A stretch of 23,933 nt of DNA from an uncultured Clostridia bacterium (lineage in GTDB: Bacteria; Bacillota; Clostridia; Oscillospirales; CAG-272), in contig CANQMJ010000020.1 in the NCBI GenBank assembly GCA_947624945.1, positions 1 through 23,933 on the forward strand, written 5' to 3'. Below are positions 8,483 to 15,652 of the stretch, piece after piece. The notes beneath the pieces are model-generated. The model was not told the origin of the DNA and did not search any database. It saw only the letters and a program-made list of their open reading frames with translations. A program made the position numbers and the translations under genes. Numbering within the stretch: the first letter of the stretch is position 1; every line of letters starts with the position of its first letter.

Positions 8483-9136
8483 ATGGAGCTCAGTGTTAAG
8501 ATAGCGAAGGATCTTTTGAAAATAAAGGCGGTATTTTTCCGTCCCGACGAGCCGTTTACGTGGGCGAGCGGTATTAAAAGCCCCGTCTACTGCGACAACA
8601 GGCTCACGCTCACATCTCCCGACGTCAGAAACGATGTAGAAAACGGTCTTGCCGAAACGATACGCAAGCATTACCCCGACGTCGAGGTTTTGATGGGTAC
8701 GTCGACCGCAGGCATCGCGCACGCGGCGATAGTCGGTCACATTATGGGGCTGCCGATGGGGTATGTCCGCTCGGGCGCGAAGGATCACGGCCGTCAGAAT
8801 CAGATAGAGGGAAAGTTAGAGCCGGGTCAGAAGGTGGTCGTGGTCGAAGATCTCATCTCGACGGGCGGCAGCGTTCTCGAGGTCGTTGACGTTCTGCGTG
8901 AGGCGGGCGCCGAGGTGCTCGGCATCGTCTCGATATTCACGTACGGCATGAGGAAGGCGTTCGAGCGTCTCGACGCGGCGAACGTGAAGAACGTGTCGAT
9001 AACGGATTTCGACTGCGTCGCCGAGGTAGCGGCGGAGGACGGCTATATCGCGCCCGAGGATGTGGCGCGTCTGCGCAGATTCCGCGATAACCCGTCCGAC
9101 GAGTCGTGGATCAAGAGCGCGGGTGAGGATAAATAG
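8483..9136 (+). CDS. pyrE: Orotate phosphoribosyltransferase
   Basis: This enzyme joins orotate to PRPP to make OMP. The PRPP-binding motif VVVVEDLISTGGS lies at residues 118-130, and the flexible catalytic loop carries KDHGRQNQIEG (from K100). The start is ATG 8483, chosen because GGAGGT at 8472-8477 sits 5 nt upstream and the N-terminus MELSVKIAKDLLKIKAV aligns with the family; the frame is open further upstream, but that stretch overlaps pyrF and has no ribosome site. The product is 217 residues. The stop codon touches the pyrB start codon directly, so translation of the two is likely coupled. Confidence 0.95.
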   Translation: MELSVKIAKDLLKIKAVFFRPDEPFTWASGIKSPVYCDNRLTLTSPDVRNDVENGLAETIRKHYPDVEVLMGTSTAGIAHAAIVGHIMGLPMGYVRSGAKDHGRQNQIEGKLEPGQKVVVVEDLISTGGSVLEVVDVLREAGAEVLGIVSIFTYGMRKAFERLDAANVKNVSITDFDCVAEVAAEDGYIAPEDVARLRRFRDNPSDESWIKSAGEDK

Positions 9137-10054
9137 ATGAGATCGGTCATTGATATACTCGACCTCTCGACGGACGAGATAGGCGGGCTCATCGCGGTCG
9201 CGGAGGACATTATAGCAAACCCCGCTAAGTATGAGAACGTGTGCCGCTGCAAGAAGCTGGCGACGCTGTTCTTCGAGCCGTCGACAAGGACGAGGATGAG
9301 CTTCGAGGCGGCGATGTACGAGCTCGGCGGTCACGTCATTTCGATGACGGACGGCGCGTCGTCGTCGGCGTCGAAGGGGGAGAGCGTGTCGGACACGGCG
9401 AAGATAGTGTCGTTTTACGCGGATATAATCGCGATGCGGCACCCGAAGGAGGGCGCGGCTCTCGTCGCCGCCAAAAGCGCATCGGTGCCGGTCGTCAACG
9501 CCGGCGACGGCGGTCACTGTCATCCGACGCAGACGCTCGCCGACCTGTTGACGATACACCGCGAGAAAGGCGGCTTTTCGGGACTTACGGTCGGTCTTTG
9601 CGGCGACCTCAAATTCGGAAGGACCGTACATTCGCTCGTCGGCGCGCTGTCGCGGTACGAGGACATAAAATTCGTGCTGATATCGCCGGACGAGCTGAGA
9701 CTGCCCGACTATGTAAAGGACGACGTGCTCGACAGAAAGTCGATACCGTATAAGGAGACGTCGAGTCTCGACGACGCTATGGGCGAGCTTGACGTGCTTT
9801 ACATGACGCGTGTCCAGCGCGAGCGCTTCTTCAACGAGGAGGACTATCTGCGCCTCAAAGACTGCTATATCCTCACGCCTGAAAAGCTGAGGGGCGCGAA
9901 GTCCGACATGGCGATACTGCATCCGCTGCCGCGCGTGAACGAGATAAGCGTCGCCGTCGACGACGATCCGCGCGCGTGCTATTTCAGGCAGGCGGCGAAC
10001 GGCAAGTACATGCGCATGGCGCTGATCATGATGCTGCTCGGACTGCACGCATAA
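9137..10054 (+). CDS. pyrB: Aspartate carbamoyltransferase, catalytic subunit
   Basis: This is the committed step of pyrimidine synthesis: carbamoyl phosphate plus aspartate gives carbamoyl-aspartate. The carbamoyl-phosphate motif FFEPSTRTRMSFE spans about residues 45-57, with the conserved S-T-R-T-R at 49-53. GHCHPTQTLADLLTI and LHPLPRVNEI complete the active site, and SASKGES provides the loop contributed by the neighbouring subunit. The length of 305 residues is standard. The following pyrI means this is the allosteric, class B-type enzyme of catalytic trimers held together by regulatory dimers. Confidence 0.97.
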   Translation: MRSVIDILDLSTDEIGGLIAVAEDIIANPAKYENVCRCKKLATLFFEPSTRTRMSFEAAMYELGGHVISMTDGASSSASKGESVSDTAKIVSFYADIIAMRHPKEGAALVAAKSASVPVVNAGDGGHCHPTQTLADLLTIHREKGGFSGLTVGLCGDLKFGRTVHSLVGALSRYEDIKFVLISPDELRLPDYVKDDVLDRKSIPYKETSSLDDAMGELDVLYMTRVQRERFFNEEDYLRLKDCYILTPEKLRGAKSDMAILHPLPRVNEISVAVDDDPRACYFRQAANGKYMRMALIMMLLGLHA

Positions 10055-10068
10055 AAAGGGGGACGACG

Positions 10069-10488
10069 ATGAACGTAGATTCGATAATGAACGGCATCGT
10101 GATAGACCACATCGCTGCGGGCTGCGGTATGAAGCTCTATATGCTTCTCGGGCTCGATTCGCTCGACGTGTCGGTCGCGCTGATGAGGAACGTGACGAGC
10201 CGAAAGATGGGGAAGAAGGACATAATCAAAATCGACGCCGACATTCCCGTAAATTTCGACGTCATCGGGTATGTGGACCCGGGCGCGACTGTCAATATAA
10301 TCAAAAACGGCGAGCTTTCGGAAAAGCTTACTATCGGTATGCCGGAGCGGCTGACGAACGTGATAAAGTGCAAGAATCCGCGCTGCATCACGACGACGGA
10401 GCAGGAGCTCGATCAGGTGTTCAGGCTGTCGGACCGCGAGCGTCAGGAGTACAGGTGCATATACTGCGACACTAAGGCGGCGAAGTAA
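10069..10488 (+). CDS. pyrI: Aspartate carbamoyltransferase, regulatory subunit
   Basis: This 139-residue protein binds nucleotide effectors and links the PyrB trimers through a zinc site. The four zinc ligands are C101, C106, C130 and C133, in the expected C-x4-C...C-x2-C layout. The N-terminal GIVIDHIAAGCGMKLYMLL and the central KIDADIPV are characteristic of the effector domain. The ATG at 10069 is preceded by AAAAAGGGGGA at good spacing. The next gene starts one nucleotide after the pyrI stop. Confidence 0.95.
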   Translation: MNVDSIMNGIVIDHIAAGCGMKLYMLLGLDSLDVSVALMRNVTSRKMGKKDIIKIDADIPVNFDVIGYVDPGATVNIIKNGELSEKLTIGMPERLTNVIKCKNPRCITTTEQELDQVFRLSDRERQEYRCIYCDTKAAK

Positions 10489-10489
10489 T

Positions 10490-11617
10490 ATGTATGAGGC
10501 GTATGCGAAGTCGATAGATTTTCTTCTCGAAAACGCGGGCCCCGTGATACGGTACAGGCTGAGACGCGAGATCTTGAACGATCTTTCAAAGAGCGAGGAA
10601 GAAAAGCTGCTCTCCGAGATATACGAAATGCCGCTGTTTCGACGGCTTTGCACGTATGTGAGGCCGGACGGATATATCGGGCGCGGCATGCACAGTTGGG
10701 ACAACTGGCGCGGGCAGGTGCTGCACGAGACGCCTCTCGAGGACGGCGAGTGCGCGGCGCGGCTTTTGTCCTATTACCGCATACCGAAAAATCACCCGTT
10801 CGTCGCGGGTTTTGTGTCCGCGATGAGGGACGAGGAAACGCTTGAGGCGGAATTCTCGTATATCCCGCCGGAGAGGGGAAGGTACGAGGAGAGATTCGTC
10901 GGTCACAACAGCGGCAACAGCCTGATGGCGCTCGTATACACGATGCAGGCGCTGCTCGGTTACGGCGACGACTATGACGATCTGCGCGGATTTCAGGATA
11001 TATGCCTCGAGGGATTCAGGCGCGTGAAGGACATCGGGTCGCTCGACGAGATAACGAAGTTCGATCCGAGCTTGAAGCGGCGCGGAAACTGTCCCTATAT
11101 CGAGGACGACGAGTTTTTCCCCGATTATTACACGCTTTCGATGCTGGCGTACACGAAAAGTTGGCGGACGCGCGACAATATCCGCATGATGGCGGACGCG
11201 CTCAACAACATAAACGATGTGATGAAGCCGGAAAATGCGCTGGCAATCCGGAGCCGCGGGAAATTCCACGGTCCGTGCTTCGCGTTCGTCAACCCGATAA
11301 GACCGTTCCGTGTCGACCTCGTCGACTCTGTCGCGTACAAGCGGATGCTTTCCGAGGCGGCGATGCTCGGCGTCGGCAGAAGCGTCGGTGTGCTCGGCGA
11401 GACGGCGGCGAATATAGAGGAGGCAATCGCGGTCGACGGCGTTTTGAGGCAGGAGTATAAGAGCATGGGGACGCCGTATCCGACGGCGTATGTCGACGCG
11501 CGGCTCGAAGAATACGCCAAAGGCCGTGGCAGGACGTCGTTTTACTGCGACCTCACGTTCTGGGCGGTGGAGCTTTTATATCTGCTCGACCGCGGGGACG
11601 CGGAGAGTCGGCAATAA
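10490..11617 (+). CDS. Protein of unknown function, possible alpha/alpha-toroid, last gene of the pyr operon
   Basis: I do not recognise this 375-residue protein with confidence. It has no signal peptide or membrane segment and is rich in acidic and aromatic residues. The opening, IDFLLENAGPVIRYRLRREIL, resembles the start of uncharacterised proteins with prenyltransferase/squalene-cyclase-like alpha/alpha-toroid folds. W-D-N-W at about residues 66-69, the block GHNSGNSLMALVYTMQALLGYG near 140 and the late FYCDLTFWAVELLYLLDRG look like repeated helical pairs, but no catalytic DxDD or Cys-His zinc set is obvious. It begins one nucleotide after pyrI and has no promoter of its own, so it is almost certainly co-transcribed with the pyr genes. 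Base composition matches its neighbours. The fold suggestion is inference from a short motif only. Confidence 0.85.
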   Translation: MYEAYAKSIDFLLENAGPVIRYRLRREILNDLSKSEEEKLLSEIYEMPLFRRLCTYVRPDGYIGRGMHSWDNWRGQVLHETPLEDGECAARLLSYYRIPKNHPFVAGFVSAMRDEETLEAEFSYIPPERGRYEERFVGHNSGNSLMALVYTMQALLGYGDDYDDLRGFQDICLEGFRRVKDIGSLDEITKFDPSLKRRGNCPYIEDDEFFPDYYTLSMLAYTKSWRTRDNIRMMADALNNINDVMKPENALAIRSRGKFHGPCFAFVNPIRPFRVDLVDSVAYKRMLSEAAMLGVGRSVGVLGETAANIEEAIAVDGVLRQEYKSMGTPYPTAYVDARLEEYAKGRGRTSFYCDLTFWAVELLYLLDRGDAESRQ

Positions 11618-11679
11618 TACTTGATTTTGCCGCTTTTTGTACATACGGAGAGGTGTTTTGACTGTGATTTTCTACCTTT

Positions 11680-11715
11680 GCGGGGCTATTCCGTATTGAC
11701 ATATTTCGCGCCCCG
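11680..11715. promoter_or_regulatory. Inverted repeat centred on the pur -35 box, possible operator
   Basis: CGGGGC (11681-11686) and GCCCCG (11710-11715) are perfect 6-bp inverted arms whose centre, near 11698, falls on the TTGACA -35 hexamer of the purine promoter. A dimeric repressor bound here would block polymerase. No repressor is encoded nearby and the arms are short and GC-only in a GC-rich genome, so chance is possible. Confidence 0.3.
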
Positions 11716-11724
11716 TGTTATAAT
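11696..11724 (+). promoter_or_regulatory. Consensus sigma-A promoter of the pur operon
   Basis: TTGACA (11696-11701) and TATAAT (11719-11724) are both perfect hexamers with a 17-nt spacer, and TG at 11716-11717 provides an extended -10. Transcription should start near 11731. The initiated RNA then runs into the riboswitch and terminator at 11747-11873, so a strong promoter is held in check by attenuation. Confidence 0.92.
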
Positions 11725-11746
11725 CGTTTTGTGAAGATGGGACGCG

Positions 11747-11831
11747 TTCTCCGCGGCTGACGGACATTCGCAGAGCACTGCAAAAAAGCGGAGAAAATCA
11801 TGTCCCGGGAATTTTTGCCGACCGTCCGGGC
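11747..11831 (+). ncRNA. ZTP (pfl) riboswitch aptamer upstream of purE
   Basis: P1 is formed by TTCTCCGC (11747-11754) and GCGGAGAA (11788-11795). It is followed by the conserved-type strand CTGACGGA (11757-11764). A small P2, GCAG/CTGC (11770-11773 and 11778-11781), follows, and an A-rich stretch leads back to P1. After a linker comes GCCGACCGTCCGGGCA (11817-11832), the counterpart of the family's CCGCCTGGGCA block. GACGG (11759-11763) pairs with CCGTC (11822-11826) as the expected pseudoknot; relative to the common CTGGCG/CGCC version a G-C pair is replaced by A-T on both sides, which is compensatory. P3 is GCC/GGC (11817-11819 with 11829-11831). Position, fold and purine context agree. ZTP riboswitches sense ZTP/ZMP, which accumulates when 10-formyl-THF is scarce. 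Confidence 0.82.
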
Positions 11832-11873
11832 ATACTCAGATCTATATAATCCGAGTATGCCTTTTTGTTTTTT
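11829..11873 (+). terminator. Intrinsic terminator of the pur leader (riboswitch expression platform)
   Basis: GGCATACTC (11829-11837) pairs perfectly with GAGTATGCC (11853-11861), extended by GAT/ATC inside, and is followed by TTTTTGTTTTTT. The first three bases of the left arm are also the 3' strand of riboswitch helix P3. Ligand-stabilised P3 would therefore break the base of the terminator, making an ON switch. The same terminator would also stop read-through from the pyr operon, for which no other terminator is visible. Confidence 0.92.
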
Positions 11874-11908
11874 GAAAAAGCACGGCGGGTGAAAGGAAGC
11901 ATACGCAT

Positions 11909-12406
11909 ATGAAAAAAGTCGGGATAGTAATGGGCAGCGACAGCGATCTGCCTATAATCAAAAAGTGTACGGACACGCTCGACGCGCTCGGCGTGCCGTA
12001 TGAGGCGCACGTATATTCGGCTCACAGGACGCCCGAGGCGGCGCGCGATTTTGCCGCAGGCGCGAAGTCGAACGGCTTCGGCGTTATCATCGCGGCGGCG
12101 GGCATGGCGGCGCATCTTGCGGGAGCGATTGCGGCGAACACGACGCTCCCCGTTATCGGCATACCCTGCAAATCATCAAATCTTGACGGCATTGACGCCC
12201 TTTTATCGACGGTGCAGATGCCATCGGGCATTCCGGTGGCGACCGTGGCGATAAACGGAGGGGTCAATGCCGCTTTACTTGCGGCGGAGATCATAGCTGT
12301 CGGCGAGCCGGAGCTCGCGGACAAGCTCGACGCGAAGCGCGCCGCCGACGCGGAGAAAGTTCTGCAAAAGGACGCGTCGATAATGGAAAAGCTGCGCGAG
12401 GGTTGA
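11909..12406 (+). CDS. purE: 5-(Carboxyamino)imidazole ribonucleotide mutase
   Basis: This 165-residue enzyme forms CAIR in the sixth step of IMP synthesis. The motifs MGSDSDLP (residues 8-14) and YSAHRTP (36-42, with the catalytic His 39) are intact, and the C-terminal half has GMAAHLAGAIAANTTLPVIGIP and PSGIPVATVAINGG. It is the first gene after the riboswitch terminator, with AAAGGA at 11892-11897 as ribosome site. No purK lies in the window, so either purK is elsewhere or this enzyme works directly with CO2 on AIR; the sequence as read here does not settle which class it is. Confidence 0.95.
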   Translation: MKKVGIVMGSDSDLPIIKKCTDTLDALGVPYEAHVYSAHRTPEAARDFAAGAKSNGFGVIIAAAGMAAHLAGAIAANTTLPVIGIPCKSSNLDGIDALLSTVQMPSGIPVATVAINGGVNAALLAAEIIAVGEPELADKLDAKRAADAEKVLQKDASIMEKLREG

Positions 12407-12457
12407 TCGCGACATCACGGCATTTGACATTTTTGACTTTACGGTAAAGGGGTTATT

Positions 12458-13882
12458 ATGGGTGGATTCTTCGGCATCGCGAGCAAAAAGGACGCCGTCC
12501 TCGACGTCTTTTTCGGCACCGACTATCATTCGCATCTCGGCACGAGGCGCGGAGGCATGGCGGCGTTCGATTCGGAGCTCGGGCTCCAGCGCGATATACA
12601 CAACATAGAAAATTCGCCGTTCCGCACGAAGTTTGAGCGCATAACGGAGGAGATGAGAGGCTGCTCGGCGATAGGCTGCATCAGCGACTACGATCCTCAG
12701 CCGCTGCTCATACGTTCGCGCGTCGGCACGTATGCGATATCGGTCGTCGGCATTATAAACAACGCCGACGAGCTTATAGGCAAGTATCTGTCGTTGACGG
12801 GCGGTCACTTCGGCGCTATGACGGGAGGCGCCGTCAACTCGACGGAGCTTGTCGCGGGACTTATAAATCAGCGTCCGACGTTCGCGGAGGGCATCAAGTT
12901 TGCGCAGGAAAAGATCGAGGGCACGGCTTCGATACTTATTTTGAACGACGACGGCTCGCTGATCGCGGCGCGCGACAGGCTCGGCAGGCTGCCGATAACG
13001 ATAGGAAAGAGCGAGGACGGCTGCGCCGTGTCGTTTGAGTCGTTCGCGTATAAAAAGCTCGGATACGAGGACGAAAAGGAGCTCGGTCCCGGCGAGATAG
13101 TGCGCGTCACCGCCGACGGCGTCGAGCAGCTTTCGCCTCCCGGCGACGAGATGCACATATGCGCGTTTCTGTGGAGCTATTACGGCTATCCGACATCGAC
13201 TTATGAGGGCGTCAACGTCGAGGTGATGAGATACAGAAACGGCGCTATCATGGCGCAGCATGACAAGGAGGCGGGCGTCGCGGGCGACGTCGACTACATC
13301 GGCGGTATGCCCGATTCGGGCACGCCGCATGCGATAGGATATGCAAACGAGAGCAGTCTGCCGTTCGCGCGCGCTTTCATCAAGTATACGCCTACGTGGT
13401 CGCGCAGCTTCATGCCGACGCAGCAGTCGGAGCGCAACCGCATCGCAAAGATGAAGCAGATACCCGTTCACGAGCTGATACAGGACAAGAAGCTGTTGTT
13501 TGTCGACGACTCGATAGTGCGCGGCACGCAGCTGCGCGAGACGGTGGAGTTTTTGTACGACCACGGCGCAAAGGAAGTGCATATGCGTTCGGCGTGCCCG
13601 CCGATAATGTACGGGTGCAAGTACCTGAACTTCTCGCGTTCGAGAAGCGAGATGGAGCTTATCGCAAGGCGCGTCATCGTTGAGCTTGAGGGTGAAGAAG
13701 GACTCGAACACATCGACGAGTACAGCGACGGCTCGACGGAGCGCGGCCGCCGTCTGCGCGAGAAGATAAGCGAGGACCTGCATCTTGCGTCTCTCGAATT
13801 TCAGTCTTTGGACGGCATAATCGAGGCTATCGGGCTTCCGAGGTGCAAGCTGTGCACATACTGCTGGAGCGGCAAAGAGTAA
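12458..13882 (+). CDS. purF: Amidophosphoribosyltransferase (PurF) with a degenerate glutaminase domain
   Basis: PurF makes phosphoribosylamine from PRPP, normally using ammonia released from glutamine by an N-terminal Ntn glutaminase. The 474-residue sequence keeps the PRPP motif VDDSIVRGT (349-357) and cysteines matching the [4Fe-4S] ligands of Bacillus-type enzymes (C235, C387 and the cluster C463, C466, C469). The glutaminase site is gone. The N-terminus is MGGFFGI, where the nucleophile Cys should follow Met. The RYxTxG segment is deleted between about residues 74 and 80, and the HNGNL oxyanion segment reads VVGII (96-100). An in-frame TGA at 12434 rules out a longer N-terminus, and AAAGGGG at 12446-12452 supports ATG 12458. 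I recall similar MGGFFG proteins annotated as PurF in gut bacteria. Activity would have to use free ammonia or a partner glutaminase; a regulatory role is possible. Confidence 0.88.
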   Translation: MGGFFGIASKKDAVLDVFFGTDYHSHLGTRRGGMAAFDSELGLQRDIHNIENSPFRTKFERITEEMRGCSAIGCISDYDPQPLLIRSRVGTYAISVVGIINNADELIGKYLSLTGGHFGAMTGGAVNSTELVAGLINQRPTFAEGIKFAQEKIEGTASILILNDDGSLIAARDRLGRLPITIGKSEDGCAVSFESFAYKKLGYEDEKELGPGEIVRVTADGVEQLSPPGDEMHICAFLWSYYGYPTSTYEGVNVEVMRYRNGAIMAQHDKEAGVAGDVDYIGGMPDSGTPHAIGYANESSLPFARAFIKYTPTWSRSFMPTQQSERNRIAKMKQIPVHELIQDKKLLFVDDSIVRGTQLRETVEFLYDHGAKEVHMRSACPPIMYGCKYLNFSRSRSEMELIARRVIVELEGEEGLEHIDEYSDGSTERGRRLREKISEDLHLASLEFQSLDGIIEAIGLPRCKLCTYCWSGKE

Positions 13883-13908
13883 TCGCGGCAAAAATATAAT
13901 AAGTCGGG

Positions 13909-13966
13909 AAAAGTTTTGAAGAAGGGGGTTCGGGGGAAGAAACTTTTTCAAAAGTTTCTTCCCCCG
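13909..13966 (+). repeat. Dispersed hairpin element, copy B
   Basis: AAAAGTTTTGAAG (13909-13921) is followed by AAGGGGGTTC and then a very strong hairpin. Its arms GGGGGAAGAAACTTTT (13932-13947) and AAAAGTTTCTTCCCCC (13950-13965) are perfectly complementary, and C13931-G13966 extends the stem. Only 7 nt separate it from the purM ATG. It lacks a downstream U-tract on either strand, so termination is unlikely. It shares layout and sequence blocks with copy A (minus strand, 6029-6097) and copy C (23694-23749). Confidence 0.8.
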
Positions 13967-13973
13967 CTGTCAT

Positions 13974-15026
13974 ATGAATACTAACTCTAAGTCTGATGCT
14001 TATGCTGCCGCCGGAGTTGATATCGTTGCGGGTTATCGGTCGGTTGAGCTTATGCGCGAGCATATAAAGCGCACGGAGACGGCGGGCTGTGTGTCCGACG
14101 TCGGCGGGTTCGGCGGTCTTTTCGCGCCCGATCTTACGGGAATGAAGGAGCCCGTGCTCGTGTCCGGCACGGACGGCGTCGGAACGAAGCTGAAGCTGGC
14201 GTTTCTGCTCGATAAGCACGACACGGTCGGCATCGACTGCGTCGCGATGTGCTGCAACGACATCATCTGCTGCGGCGCGAAGCCGCTGTTCTTCCTCGAT
14301 TACATCGCGTGCGGCAAAAACGTGCCGGAGCGGATAGCGGAGATAGTGAAGGGCGTGTGCGACGGGTGCGTCGACGCGGGAATGGCGCTCATCGGAGGCG
14401 AGACGGCGGAGCATCCGGGTCTTATGCCCGAAAATGAGTACGACCTCGCCGGATACTGCACCGGCATCGTCGACAAGGAAAAGATAATAGACAACGGCAA
14501 AATGCGCGCGGGCGATATCGTCATCGCGCTGCCGTCGTCGGGCGTTCATTCGAACGGGTTCTCGCTCGTGCGCCGCGTCTTTGATGTGGAGCATGCGGAC
14601 ATAACGTCGTCTTTGGACGAGCTCGGCGGTAAATCGATTGGCGAGACGCTTCTGACGCCGACGAAGATATATGTGAAGCCGGTGCTTGACTTGATCGAAA
14701 AAGTCGAGGTCAAGGGCATATCCCACATCACGGGCGGCGGATTTTACGAAAATATCCCGCGCTCGATCCCGGACGGTCTGTGCGCAAGTATCGAGCGCGC
14801 GTCGGTGCGTGTGCTGCCGATATTCGATCTGATCATGAAGCGCGGCGGTATATCGGAGCGCGACATGTTTAACACGTACAATATGGGCGTCGGTATGAGC
14901 GTCGTCGTCGGCAAATGCGACGTCGACAAGACGATATCGGTGCTTGCCGGTCACGGCGTCGACGCTTACGTTATCGGCGAGATAGTAAAGGCGGGCGACG
15001 ACGGCGAGAAAATAAAGATATGGTGA
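13974..15026 (+). CDS. purM: Phosphoribosylformylglycinamidine cyclo-ligase (AIR synthetase)
   Basis: This 350-residue enzyme closes FGAM to AIR with ATP. Family segments are AAGVDIVAGYRSVELM near the N-terminus, SGTDGVGTKLKLAF (64-77), DCVAMCCNDIICCGAKPLFFLDYIA, LIGGETAEHPGLM, SSGVHSNGFSLVRR and ISHITGGGFYENIPR. The length is standard. ATG 13974 is the first start after hairpin element B. No Shine-Dalgarno is present in the 7 nt between the hairpin and the ATG; the nearest purine tract, AAGGGGG, lies on the far side of the hairpin. The 3' end overlaps the start of the transporter gene by 7 nt. Confidence 0.96.
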   Translation: MNTNSKSDAYAAAGVDIVAGYRSVELMREHIKRTETAGCVSDVGGFGGLFAPDLTGMKEPVLVSGTDGVGTKLKLAFLLDKHDTVGIDCVAMCCNDIICCGAKPLFFLDYIACGKNVPERIAEIVKGVCDGCVDAGMALIGGETAEHPGLMPENEYDLAGYCTGIVDKEKIIDNGKMRAGDIVIALPSSGVHSNGFSLVRRVFDVEHADITSSLDELGGKSIGETLLTPTKIYVKPVLDLIEKVEVKGISHITGGGFYENIPRSIPDGLCASIERASVRVLPIFDLIMKRGGISERDMFNTYNMGVGMSVVVGKCDVDKTISVLAGHGVDAYVIGEIVKAGDDGEKIKIW

Positions 15027-15637
15027 TAAAAGGCACAGCGTCGGGTATATCGGCGGGGATAATGATCTCGATAGGCGGCGCGGTCTTCCTCGCGTGCGAC
15101 AACAGGTACGCGGGCGCGCTCCTCTTCACGGTCGCGCTTCTGTCGATATGCTATAAGGGATATGCGCTCTTTACGGGCAAGGTCGGCGACATCGTTGAAA
15201 AGCACAAGAAGGCGGACGTGTCCGAGCTTTTGCTCGCGCTTTTAGGCAACGCGATAGGGACGATCCTGTGCGGGTATCTCATCCGTTTTGCGATGCCGTC
15301 GATAGGCGATGCGGCGCAGACTTTGTGCGAGGGCAAGCTGACGCAGGCGATCTTTTCGACGTTCGTGCGCGGCATATTCTGCGGCGTGCTTATGTACATA
15401 GCCGTCAGCGTGTTCCGCGAGCGAGGGACCGTCGTGGGAATACTGTTCTGTATCCCTGTGTTCATCCTTGCGGGGTTTGAGCATTCGATAGCGGACATGT
15501 TCTATTTTGCCGCGTCGGGGATAGTGTCGGCGAAGGCGGCGCTGTTTATCTGGCTCGTCATAGCGGGCAATTCCGTCGGCGCGTGCATACTGCCGGCGCT
15601 CGGACTTTTGGGAAATAGCGAAAGAAAAAACACATAA
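15020..15637 (+). CDS. Formate/nitrite transporter family (FNT) channel
   Basis: The 205-residue protein has about six hydrophobic segments and clear FNT features. These include SAGIMISIGGAVFLA at the N-terminus, LLSICYKGYALFTGKVG in the second segment, LLALLGNAIGTILCGYLIR, FVRGIFCGVLMYIAV and the central-histidine motif AGFEHSIADMFYF. FNT proteins are pentameric inner-membrane channels for formate, nitrite, hydrosulfide or related small anions. The start at 15020 overlaps the purM stop by 7 nt, so it is translationally coupled to purM. Lying among the purine genes, it most plausibly moves formate, the precursor of 10-formyl-THF used by PurN and AICAR formyltransferase. Substrate assignment is inference from context. 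Confidence 0.9.
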   Translation: MVIKGTASGISAGIMISIGGAVFLACDNRYAGALLFTVALLSICYKGYALFTGKVGDIVEKHKKADVSELLLALLGNAIGTILCGYLIRFAMPSIGDAAQTLCEGKLTQAIFSTFVRGIFCGVLMYIAVSVFRERGTVVGILFCIPVFILAGFEHSIADMFYFAASGIVSAKAALFIWLVIAGNSVGACILPALGLLGNSERKNT

Positions 15638-15652
15638 ATATGTGATAAGTAC

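Noticed and set aside
13931..13966. Hairpin before purM as an intrinsic terminator
   Set aside because: No U-tract follows on either strand and the genes on both sides belong to the same pathway; it fits a dispersed element better.
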